Assembly (NCBI GenBank): GCA_947575935.1
Contig: CANPPM010000169.1
Coordinates: forward strand, 1-6,205
DNA from: an uncultured Butyricicoccus sp.
GTDB taxonomy: Bacteria; Bacillota; Clostridia; Oscillospirales; Butyricicoccaceae
Direction of reading: 5' to 3'
DNA: 6,205 nt
The notes under the pieces were generated by a model that was not told the origin of the DNA, ran no database searches, and saw only the letters and a program-made list of their open reading frames with translations. Shown in pieces: positions 1 to 5,355 of the stretch; the first letter of the stretch is position 1; each line of letters begins with the position of its first letter. Position numbers and translations under genes: made by a program.

Positions 1-59
1 CTTCTACCTTAGTATATCCCGTTTTCCGATGCTTGTCCAGCTGAGAGGAGCGCATGCAA

Positions 60-821
60 ATGACAAAGAATTCTCCAAAATCTGCGACCAGACTGTATAT
101 GATTGACAGTCTGCGCGGCTTGGCGATTGTTTTGATGGTGGTGTATCATGCTTTTTATAATATCCGTTATCTGTTTGGGAACCCGTTCGGATGGACCATG
201 CGGCTGTATCCGGTGCAGCAGGCGGCCTGCTGGTTGTTTATCCTCGTATCCGGATTCTCGTTTTCCCTGTCGCGGAGCAATGTGCGGCGCGGTTTGCTGG
301 TGTCGGCCTGTGGGCTGGGGCTGACTGCCTTCACGATGGTCTTTATGCCGTCTGAACGGATTGTGTGGGGCGTGCTCAGCTTGTTGGGCGCGGCGATGCT
401 GCTGACACAGGCAGCGCTGCCCCTGCTGCGGCGTATCCCGGCCGAATGGGGCCTTGCGGGAAGCGCCGGGCTGTTTGTGCTGACACGCGATATCCAGTAT
501 GGCTGGCTTGGGTTTGAAGGGCATTGGCTTGCAGCGCTGCCCGGGGCGCTGTATCAGACACGATGGCTGTTTCCGTTGGGTTTCCCGTCCGAGGGGTTCT
601 GGTCGGCCGATTATTTTCCGCTGCTGCCGTGGATCTTTTTATACGGATGTGGTTTTTTTCTGTACCAGCTGGCCGCGGGGGCGCCAGAGGCCGCGCGGCT
701 GCTGGAAAAACGGATGCCGGGGTTGGATGTGCTGGGGCGGCGCTCGTTGGCGGTTTACCTGCTGCATCAGCCGCTCCTTTTCGGTCTGATGTGGCTTGCA
801 GCGCAGTTTGCGCAAGGTTAA
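60..821 (+). CDS. DUF1624 / heparan-alpha-glucosaminide N-acetyltransferase-like membrane protein
   Basis: Predicted integral membrane acyltransferase-like protein of 253 residues. The family relates to the catalytic domain of lysosomal HGSNAT, which passes acetyl groups across a membrane to a sugar amine; the bacterial substrate is unknown. Visible signatures, numbered from the ATG at 60, are an N-terminal D-S-L-R-G-L-A-I block (about 16-23) followed by V-V-Y-H with H30, the V-W-G-V-L-S-L-L-G helix (about 102-110), an F-P-L-L-P-W-I segment (about 186-192), and a C-terminal G-R-R-S-L-A-V-Y-L-L-H-Q-P motif with H236. About seven hydrophobic segments are apparent. Start choice: AGAGGAG at 44-50 lies 9 nt before the ATG at 60 but only 3 nt before the in-frame ATG at 54, so 60 is preferred; using 54 adds two residues. 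It is convergent with serA, and its own promoter is probably outside the window. The family call is firm; the substrate is not. Confidence 0.85.
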   Translation: MTKNSPKSATRLYMIDSLRGLAIVLMVVYHAFYNIRYLFGNPFGWTMRLYPVQQAACWLFILVSGFSFSLSRSNVRRGLLVSACGLGLTAFTMVFMPSERIVWGVLSLLGAAMLLTQAALPLLRRIPAEWGLAGSAGLFVLTRDIQYGWLGFEGHWLAALPGALYQTRWLFPLGFPSEGFWSADYFPLLPWIFLYGCGFFLYQLAAGAPEAARLLEKRMPGLDVLGRRSLAVYLLHQPLLFGLMWLAAQFAQG

Positions 822-895
822 ACGGGGGCGGCGTCTGAAACTGTGGGAGGATGCCCTAGATCGTATGTACTGAGGGGATATGAGGCAGTAAACAA

Positions 896-930
896 AGCCC
901 GGCGGTATTCAAGCAGAATACCGCCGGGCT
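896..930 (-). terminator. Hairpin terminator after serA, shared with the convergent upstream gene
   Basis: A perfect 15-bp inverted repeat (arms 896-910 and 916-930, loop of 5 nt) lies between the plus-strand gene ending at 821 and serA ending at 992. Read on the minus strand, the stem is followed by TTGTTTACT, a modest T-tract, so it fits an intrinsic terminator for the serC-serA unit. On the plus strand the tail is GGCTGTTTC, which is weaker, but the stem could still slow transcription from that side. The stretches 822-895 and 931-991 show no other feature. Confidence 0.8.
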
Positions 931-991
931 GGCTGTTTCAGAGTCTTTGCGTTGCCGTGCGTTTTGAAGTCTTCGTTTTTCCTGCAGCGTA

Positions 992-2122
992 TCAGAGGGT
1001 GCGCACTGCGAGAATGTCATCCCCTTCCACAGAGGAGACGACCTGGTCCACATCGGCCAGGAATGCGCCGTAACCGCCGCGTGTCCCTTCGCTCTTTGCA
1101 GAGACCGAAACGCCTTGCGCGGCAAGCCGTGCGGATACGTCAACGTCGCCTTTGGTCAGGATGAGTACGCGGGGAGCGCTGCCTTTCTGCCCCAGTGAGA
1201 CGGGCGGGAAATTGACAGAATTAGCAATGTTGCCGTTTTCCAGGAAATCGGCGATCTCGTTGCAGGCCATAACTGCGCAGTTGTCCTCGCTCTCGGGTGT
1301 AGAAGCGCCCAGATGAGGCAGCACGATCGCGTTTGGCTGTGCAAGCATCTCCTCCGAGGCGAAGTCACAGACATAAGCTGCTACCTTGCCTGCGGTCAGC
1401 GCCGCGTCCATCGCGGCCACGTCCACCAGTTCGCCGCGCGCAAAATTGACGATGCGTACGCCGTCCTTCATCTTTAGGATGCTTTCGGCGCCGATAAGGC
1501 CGCGGGTGGAGTCGAGCAGCGGGACATGGACGGTGATATAGTCGGCCTGTGTAAAAATTTCATTCAGCGAAACGATCGAAACCCGGGGGTCAAGCGCCGA
1601 CCTAGAGACGTCGGACAGATAGGGGTCATACCCGATGACTTCCATATCAAGCGCTGCCGCCGCGTTTGCAACTTTCCAGCCAATTGCGCCTAGGCCGATG
1701 ACCCCCAGCCGTTTGCCCATCAATTCGGGGCCGGCATAGGCTGCTTTGCCCTTTTCGGCGGCAGGGCCCAGGTCGGGCGTACCGGACAGGGAATGTACCC
1801 AGTTCGCACCCTGTACGATTTTGCGGGAGGCCAGCAGCAGGCCGCACAGTACCAGCTCCTTGACGGCATTGGAGTTCGCGCCCGGGGTGTTGAATACGAC
1901 AATCCCTTCCTCGGCGCAGCGGTCGAGCGGGATATTGTTAACGCCTGCGCCTGCACGTGCAATGCATTTGCATTCTGCCGGGAAGGCGGTGTCGTGCAGC
2001 TTGGCCGAACGGACGAGGATGGCTTCATACGTTTCCAGATCCTCGGCGCAAAGGTATTTTGCGGTGGTCAGGCGGCCGGTACCGAGGGCGGAAATTTTAT
2101 TGAACAGCTTGATCTGATACAT
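992..2122 (-). CDS. serA: D-3-phosphoglycerate dehydrogenase, short form with degenerate C-terminal ACT-like domain
   Basis: Cytoplasmic NAD-dependent enzyme that oxidises 3-phosphoglycerate to 3-phosphohydroxypyruvate, the committed step of serine synthesis; 376 residues. The D-2-hydroxyacid dehydrogenase fold is plain: substrate-loop motif R-A-G-A-G-V-N-N-I-P (56-65), N-T-P-G-A-N (78-83), Rossmann G-L-G-A-I-G (143-148) with D166 as the likely NAD-ribose acidic residue, and a catalytic triad of R229 (A-R-G-E-L-V-D), E257 (D-F-A-S-E-E) and H270 (P-H-L-G-A-S-T). The last 60 or so residues sit where short clostridial SerA proteins carry an ACT domain, but here the piece is shortened and lacks the usual effector-loop motif. 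The RBS AAAGGAG (2130-2136) is 7 nt from the ATG. The gene follows serC in the same direction after 141 nt and is followed by a hairpin, so the two are probably one transcription unit. Confidence 0.96.
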   Translation of the reverse strand: MYQIKLFNKISALGTGRLTTAKYLCAEDLETYEAILVRSAKLHDTAFPAECKCIARAGAGVNNIPLDRCAEEGIVVFNTPGANSNAVKELVLCGLLLASRKIVQGANWVHSLSGTPDLGPAAEKGKAAYAGPELMGKRLGVIGLGAIGWKVANAAAALDMEVIGYDPYLSDVSRSALDPRVSIVSLNEIFTQADYITVHVPLLDSTRGLIGAESILKMKDGVRIVNFARGELVDVAAMDAALTAGKVAAYVCDFASEEMLAQPNAIVLPHLGASTPESEDNCAVMACNEIADFLENGNIANSVNFPPVSLGQKGSAPRVLILTKGDVDVSARLAAQGVSVSAKSEGTRGGYGAFLADVDQVVSSVEGDDILAVRTL

Positions 2123-2193
2123 AAAAAAACTCCTTTTTCAATGATGCCTGCGGACAGGGGGAAGCAGCGTCTGCGCGGAACCCGTTTGATTTC

Positions 2194-2239
2194 CAGGGGC
2201 GCCTGCCGGAATGGGGCAGGGAATGGAACGCGCCCCCTG
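2194..2239 (-). other. Two-tier stem-loop in the serC-serA intergenic RNA
   Basis: Inside the 141-nt spacer between serC and serA, an outer stem pairs 2194-2201 with 2231-2239 (8 bp with one bulged base). An inner stem pairs 2202-2207 with 2215-2220 (6 bp, 7-nt loop). The two are separated by an asymmetric internal loop at 2221-2230. No T-tract follows on the minus strand, so it is not a standard intrinsic terminator. It could be an RNA-processing or stability element that sets the SerC:SerA ratio; that role is inference. The remainder of the spacer (2123-2193) carries the serA RBS and nothing else I recognise. Confidence 0.5.
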
Positions 2240-2263
2240 CTGCGCGGCGCGCATGAGCGGCGG

Positions 2264-3346
2264 TCAGGCGTTTTCCGCCTCGAATTTTTTCATGAAGCTG
2301 GCCAGCGCCTGCACGCCTTCGACCGGCATAGCGTTGTAAATGGAAGCGCGCATGCCGCCCACCGTACGGTGCCCTTTCAGATTGGCAAAGCCCGCTGCCG
2401 AAGCCTCTTTGATGAACTTGGCGTCAAGGTCGGCGTCGCCGGTGACAAAGGGCACATTCATCAGCGAACGGGAGCTCTTTTCCACGGTGCCGTGGAAAAG
2501 CTTGGAAGCGTCCAGGTAGTTGTAGAGAATAGCGGCTTTCTTTTCATTCAGCGTCTTCATACCTTCCAGGCCGCCCTGTTTTTTAATCCATTTAAAGACT
2601 TTTCCGCAGATATAGATGCCATAGCAGGGGGGCGTGTTGAACATCGAGCCGCCGTCTGCATGGGTCTGAAAGCGCAGCATGGTCGGGACGGAATCGGGCA
2701 GCTCTCCAGGAATTAAATCCTCGCGGATGATTGCGACAACCACACCCGCAGGGCCAATATTTTTCTGCGCGCCGCCGTAGATCACGCCGTATTTGGTCAC
2801 GTCCATCGGTTCGGATAGGAAACAGGAGGAGACGTCGGCGACCAGCGTTTTGCCCTTGGTGTTGGGCAGGGTATGGAACTTGGTGCCGTAGATGGTGTTA
2901 TTTTCACAGATGTAAACGTAATCCGCGTCTTCGGAAACCGGCAGGTCGGAACAGTCCGGGATATAGGTAAAGTTCTTATCCTCAGAGGAGGCGATCACGT
3001 TGGCACGGCCGAAGCGCTTTGCCTCTGTGTATGCGCGCTTTGCCCAATGGCCGGTGATGATATAGTCGGCGGCGCCGTGCTTCATCAGATTGAGCGGGAG
3101 CATAGCGAACTGAAGGTGCGCGCCGCCCTGTAGGAAAAGTACTTTATAGTTGTTCGGGATACTCAGCAGGTCGCGCAAATCCTGTTCGGCCTCGGCGAGA
3201 ATGGTCTCGAACATTTTGGAGCGGTGGCTCATTTCCATCACGGACATACCGCAGCCTTGGTAATCGAGCATTTCTTCGGCGGCCTCGCGCAGCACCTCTT
3301 CGGGCAGTACGGCGGGGCCAGCAGAAAAGTTATAGATGCGTTTCAT
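2264..3346 (-). CDS. serC: Phosphoserine aminotransferase
   Basis: PLP-dependent class V aminotransferase of 360 residues (E. coli SerC has 362). It converts 3-phosphohydroxypyruvate plus glutamate to phosphoserine plus 2-oxoglutarate, the step after SerA. Hallmarks in order: N-F-S-A-G-P-A near the N-terminus; S-H-R at 40-42 (H41 and R42 match substrate-phosphate ligands in E. coli SerC); L-Q-G-G-A-H at 72-77; W101; N-N-T-I at 149-152; D171, which contacts the PLP ring nitrogen; the Schiff-base lysine K195 in G-A-Q-K-N; G-S-M-F-N-T-P-P at 233-240, which reaches the partner subunit's PLP; and the C-terminal K-G-H-R-T-V-G-G-M-R-A-S-I-Y-N-A-M-P block with H326 and R327. Position 77 is His, where E. 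coli has Arg. The RBS GGAGG (3357-3361) is 10 nt from the ATG. The gene is first in the serC-serA unit, behind a long structured leader with a good promoter. Confidence 0.97.
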   Translation of the reverse strand: MKRIYNFSAGPAVLPEEVLREAAEEMLDYQGCGMSVMEMSHRSKMFETILAEAEQDLRDLLSIPNNYKVLFLQGGAHLQFAMLPLNLMKHGAADYIITGHWAKRAYTEAKRFGRANVIASSEDKNFTYIPDCSDLPVSEDADYVYICENNTIYGTKFHTLPNTKGKTLVADVSSCFLSEPMDVTKYGVIYGGAQKNIGPAGVVVAIIREDLIPGELPDSVPTMLRFQTHADGGSMFNTPPCYGIYICGKVFKWIKKQGGLEGMKTLNEKKAAILYNYLDASKLFHGTVEKSSRSLMNVPFVTGDADLDAKFIKEASAAGFANLKGHRTVGGMRASIYNAMPVEGVQALASFMKKFEAENA

Positions 3347-3594
3347 CTGGTGGGATCCTCCTTTTTATGGGTAAGAAATTGGGTGTGGTTTGAAAAATGA
3401 AGATCACGCCAAAGGCGAAGGGGATTGCCTTTGCACTGTGGCAAAGGGGCCTCCGTTTGGGATGATAGACAATTTCAAACGGACCCTTGGATACGAAAAA
3501 ACAGAAAGCGGGCGCAGCAAGACAGCCGGCCCGATCCGAAACCTCGTCATGGAACGGTGAAGGCCGTTCTTTCGCGGCGGCACGAGCTGCCGCC
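3347..3594 (-). promoter_or_regulatory. Long structured 5' leader of serC (candidate cis-regulatory RNA, class not recognised)
   Basis: The serC promoter at 3601-3629 predicts a start near 3594, giving a leader of about 248 nt, far longer than an RBS needs. In transcript order I see these stems: 7 bp at the extreme 5' end (3588-3594 with 3576-3582, 5-nt loop); 6 bp (3564-3569 with 3552-3557) enclosed by a 5-bp stem (3570-3574 with 3537-3541); a terminator-like stem at 3509-3533; an 8-bp stem (3476-3483 with 3452-3459, 16-nt loop); and a 7-bp stem (3441-3447 with 3428-3434). The segment 3427-3433 can instead pair with 3410-3416. The serC RBS is at 3356-3364. No T-box motif was found, and I could not match the leader to a known riboswitch. 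A regulatory role in serine supply is inference from length, structure and position. Confidence 0.55.
3496..3533 (-). terminator. Terminator-like stem with U-tract inside the serC leader (candidate attenuator)
   Basis: Read on the minus strand, CGGGC (3529-3533) plus a further 4 bp pairs across a 6-nt loop with 3509-3518, with one bulged base. The stem is followed immediately by CTTTCTGTTTTTT (3508-3496). That is an intrinsic-terminator layout about 60-100 nt after the predicted start and about 150 nt before the serC ATG, so it would act on serC-serA transcription itself. The stem includes one G-U pair and is of moderate strength. Confidence 0.5.
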
Positions 3595-3600
3595 TGTATT

Positions 3601-3629
3601 ATTTTACTGAATAAAAGTGCTAAAGTCAA
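3601..3629 (-). promoter_or_regulatory. serC-serA promoter (sigma-A type)
   Basis: On the minus strand a -35 box TTGACT (3624-3629) and a -10 box TAAAAT (3601-3606) are separated by exactly 17 bp. Each box differs from consensus at a single position. The predicted start lies near 3594. It is the only good promoter found upstream of serC. Confidence 0.8.
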
Positions 3630-3916
3630 GAAAAACCACGCGGAATACTATACAAAACCGAGTGGAATGGGGCGGAAAAGTCAGTGAAAAATGGCGGTTG
3701 CGGGCAAAAAAGTGATGCTGCAGGTGCAGATGAACGGCAAAGCAAGGCGGCGGGAAAGGCTCCCGCCGCCTTGCTTCGAAAACAGGAGAAGGTTTGTTTG
3801 CAAATGGACAATACGCCCAAACGATGGCTTTTTGCTGTCATGCGCAGTCCGTTTGCTTTGTAATCCGTTCTTTCCGGAAGGCGCTTGGGCTCCCCGCCTT
3901 TGTGCCAGGTTCTGAA
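3630..3916. other. Intergenic stretch between trhA and the serC promoter
   Basis: About 290 bases with no credible gene. It holds one strong hairpin (3740-3776) and, just upstream of the serC -35 box, an 11-mer at 3643-3653 resembling the palindrome in the trhA promoter. Open frames here are short, have poor RBS spacing or run through the hairpin. I see nothing else. Confidence 0.6.
3740..3776 (-). terminator. 16-bp perfect hairpin downstream of trhA, probable terminator
   Basis: Arms 3740-3755 and 3761-3776 are perfectly complementary (16 bp, GC-rich core) around a 5-nt loop. The hairpin lies about 140 nt past the trhA stop and upstream of the serC promoter, where a terminator for trhA would be expected. 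The minus-strand tail is only TGCCGTTC after a T-containing stem end, so the T-tract is weak; the plus-strand tail has none. A transcript-end or stability element is the likely role. Confidence 0.6.
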
Positions 3917-4567
3917 TCAGGGTGAAAGGACGTACAGGAATACCATCAGATAGTGACAGGCGCTCCCCGCGATGACAAACAGATGGAACAGCTCGTGGAA
4001 ACCAATGCCAAGGTCGGGTTTTTTGATAATATAGATCACCCCGCCGATGGTGTAGCAGATTCCGCCGGCTGCCAATAGTGCGATTGCGGGGACGGGCATG
4101 CGTAGAATCGTACGGAAATCGACCATGATTGCCCAGCCAAGCGCCAGATAGAGGATCGTGCCAAGCATGCGCGGCGCATCAATCCAAAGCAGCTTGACTG
4201 CGATCCCGAACAGTGCGACGGCCCAGATGGCCAGTGTGAAATAGACCGATTTGGGTGCGGGCATGAATTTAAGCACGATGGGCGTATAGCTGCCGGCAAT
4301 CAGCACATAAATCATACTATGATCAAGCTTTTTCAGCCGCCGGATGATCCGTTCGTTTCGCAGGGAAAAATGGTAGACGCTGCTTGCGGTATACAGGCCG
4401 ATGAGCGACAGGCAGAAAACCAATACAGAGACGCCGGTGCGAAGACTTGCTCCGAAACGGTTCATGTGGATGAGCATCGCCAGCAGGCCAACCCCGGACA
4501 GCACTGCGCCGATGAAGTGGGAATAGCAGGAAAAAGGTTCCCGCGCTTTTGCAAACATGCGAGGCAT
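3917..4567 (-). CDS. trhA: Hemolysin III family / TrhA (PAQR-like) membrane protein
   Basis: Seven-helix membrane protein of 216 residues, the usual size for bacterial hemolysin III / YqfA / TrhA proteins, which are related to eukaryotic PAQR receptors. Bacterial members are linked to membrane-lipid homeostasis; haemolysis is a historical label. Diagnostic motifs: S-H-F-I-G (16-20) before the first helix; S-S-V-Y-H (62-66); L-D-H-S-M-I-Y-V-L-I-A-G-S-Y-T-P (81-96); and near the C-terminus G-F-H-E-L-F-H (189-195) with H205 beyond. H66, D82, H191 and H195 match the conserved metal-site residues of the superfamily. Hydrophobic segments fall near 15-35, 46-66, 84-101, 108-128, 134-150, 160-181 and 193-214. 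The RBS AAAGGAG (4577-4583) is 9 nt from the ATG. Transcribed alone from the promoter at 4616-4644, divergent from the DUF1836 gene. Confidence 0.93.
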   Translation of the reverse strand: MPRMFAKAREPFSCYSHFIGAVLSGVGLLAMLIHMNRFGASLRTGVSVLVFCLSLIGLYTASSVYHFSLRNERIIRRLKKLDHSMIYVLIAGSYTPIVLKFMPAPKSVYFTLAIWAVALFGIAVKLLWIDAPRMLGTILYLALGWAIMVDFRTILRMPVPAIALLAAGGICYTIGGVIYIIKKPDLGIGFHELFHLFVIAGSACHYLMVFLYVLSP

Positions 4568-4598
4568 ATCGTAACGCTCCTTTCAAGATATCGTTTTA

Positions 4599-4623
4599 AT
4601 AACTATGTTATGTATAGTATACA
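4599..4623. promoter_or_regulatory. Two abutting 13-bp palindromes over the trhA -10 and start site (candidate operators)
   Basis: ATAACTATGTTAT (4599-4611) is a palindrome with 5-bp arms around a 3-bp centre. TGTATAGTATACA (4611-4623) is a palindrome with 6-bp arms around one central base, and the two share base 4611. The second covers the trhA -10 box and the first covers the predicted trhA start (near 4609). A protein bound here would block trhA transcription. The regulator is unknown; the divergent DUF1836 protein is one candidate, by position only. Confidence 0.45.
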
Positions 4624-4644
4624 CCGCGAAAGGAGGAAATGCAA
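4616..4644 (-). promoter_or_regulatory. trhA promoter (sigma-A type)
   Basis: On the minus strand the -35 box TTGCAT (4639-4644) and the -10 box TATACT (4616-4621) are 17 bp apart. The predicted start is near 4609, giving a leader of about 42 nt before the ATG at 4567. Confidence 0.75.
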
Positions 4645-4655
4645 GTCTTTCTTGC
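4641..4655. promoter_or_regulatory. Small inverted repeat bridging the two divergent -35 boxes
   Basis: GCAAG (4641-4645) and CTTGC (4651-4655) form 5-bp arms around a 5-bp centre. The repeat overlaps the -35 boxes of both the trhA and the DUF1836 promoters. A factor bound here could affect both at once. Arms this short may also be a by-product of two opposed TTGC -35 boxes. Confidence 0.3.
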
Positions 4656-4680
4656 GGTTTTCTTTTTCTTCGGTTATAAT
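4652..4680 (+). promoter_or_regulatory. Promoter of the DUF1836 gene (sigma-A type)
   Basis: The -35 box TTGCGG (4652-4657) and a perfect -10 box TATAAT (4675-4680) are 17 bp apart. The predicted start is near 4687, about 49 nt before the ATG at 4736. Its -35 box lies 7 bp from that of the opposing trhA promoter. Confidence 0.75.
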
Positions 4681-4735
4681 AGGAAGGGAAGGCAGGCGTG
4701 TTCTGTCGTTTCCGAAGGAAAGAGGAGGATGAAAC

Positions 4736-5260
4736 ATGTTTGAAGAGATCGTGCGGGGGGTGTTTGCCGACCGCGACCTGCTGCCGGCCGATGTGCCGCG
4801 GCTGGATTTGTATATGGATCAGGTATTGACGCTGTTTGACGAACATCTCAGCGACAATAAACGATCCCCTGACGACAAGCTGATGACCAAAACTATGATC
4901 AACAACTATTCCAAAGAGCATTTGCTGCTGCCGGTGAAAGGGAAGAAGTATACCCGGCAGCATGTGATGCAGCTGCTTTGTATTTATCAGCTCAAACAGG
5001 GGCTGCTGTTGTCTGATATCAAATCGCTGACTGCGCGTGGAGAGGAGATCGATTTTGAACACTGCTACCAGAAATTCTTGGAGATCAAGGACGGGCTGCG
5101 GCAGTTTATACCCGATGAGCTGGCCAAGGCGGCCGGGGCGGTAGATTTGAGCGATCCGCAGGCGGTGCTTTCGCTCTGCTTATCGTTAACCGCGATGTCC
5201 ACTTATATGCGCCGTCTATGCGAAACGATTATTGATAAGCTGCCTGCCCAGCAGGATTGA
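4736..5260 (+). CDS. DUF1836 domain protein, putative MerR-like HTH regulator
   Basis: A 174-residue soluble protein matching the DUF1836 family by its ordered motifs: P-x-L-D-L-Y-M-D-Q-V (21-30); L-M-T-K-T-M-I-N-N-Y-S-K (49-60); a short basic turn P-V-K-G-K-K-Y-T (66-73); and H-V-M-Q-L-L-C-I-Y-Q-L-K-Q (76-88), then L-L-L-S-D-I-K-S-L. The central block (about 46-99) has the helix-turn-helix plus wing look of MerR-type DNA-binding heads; the rest is helical with no known ligand domain. Function is not established for the family. There are no membrane segments or signal peptide. The RBS AGAGGAGG (4721-4728) is 7 nt from the ATG. The gene stands alone, divergent from trhA and convergent with the esterase gene. 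Regulating its own or the trhA promoter is a positional guess. Confidence 0.88.
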   Translation: MFEEIVRGVFADRDLLPADVPRLDLYMDQVLTLFDEHLSDNKRSPDDKLMTKTMINNYSKEHLLLPVKGKKYTRQHVMQLLCIYQLKQGLLLSDIKSLTARGEEIDFEHCYQKFLEIKDGLRQFIPDELAKAAGAVDLSDPQAVLSLCLSLTAMSTYMRRLCETIIDKLPAQQD

Positions 5261-5269
5261 CAGGGCCCA

Positions 5270-5301
5270 TACACCGGCGGAAAGGGGCGTCCGCCGGTGT
5301 G
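5270..5301. terminator. Hairpin between convergent DUF1836 and esterase genes
   Basis: An 11-bp perfect stem (5271-5281 with 5290-5300, 8-nt loop), extendable outward by T-G and A-T pairs, begins 10 nt past the DUF1836 stop. The plus-strand tail GTATTTGCGCC is only weakly T-rich. The position between two convergent stops suggests a shared bidirectional terminator. The stretch 5302-5355 shows nothing else. Confidence 0.65.
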
Positions 5302-5355
5302 TATTTGCGCCTGTGATAGGATGGCAGTGAGAGAATATGCCGCTGCAGACAAGGC

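Noticed and set aside
1..53. Possible tail of an upstream gene or a -10 box (TAGTAT at 10-15)
   Set aside because: All three frames could end here but none gives recognisable protein, and the matching -35 region would lie outside the window.
9..524. 171-codon open frame on the minus strand
   Set aside because: Antisense to the DUF1624 gene, composition rich in Gln, His and Arg, no recognisable motif.
1793..2716. 307-codon open frame on the plus strand
   Set aside because: It runs antisense across serA, the spacer and serC. It is a product of GC-rich codon use; its translation has no recognisable motifs and the minus-strand genes are certain.
3405..3550. Leader-peptide frame starting at the minus-strand ATG at 3550 and ending at a TGA near 3405
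   Set aside because: No ribosome binding site precedes it and it lacks a run of serine codons, so translation-based attenuation is not supported.
3400..3600. T-box riboswitch in the serC leader
   Set aside because: Clostridial serine genes often have one, but the conserved GGGTGG-ACCGCG-type core is not present on the minus strand anywhere in the leader.
3804..3863. 19-codon open frame on the plus strand after AGGAGAAGG
   Set aside because: The purine stretch is some 12-15 nt from the ATG and there is no promoter or homology; too short to support.
3691..3915. 74-codon open frame on the plus strand between the serC promoter and trhA
   Set aside because: It reads straight through the 16-bp hairpin, has no good RBS and gives a low-complexity basic protein.
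4319..4732. 137-codon open frame on the plus strand
   Set aside because: Antisense to the trhA N-terminus, and it runs through both divergent promoters and the RBS of the DUF1836 gene.
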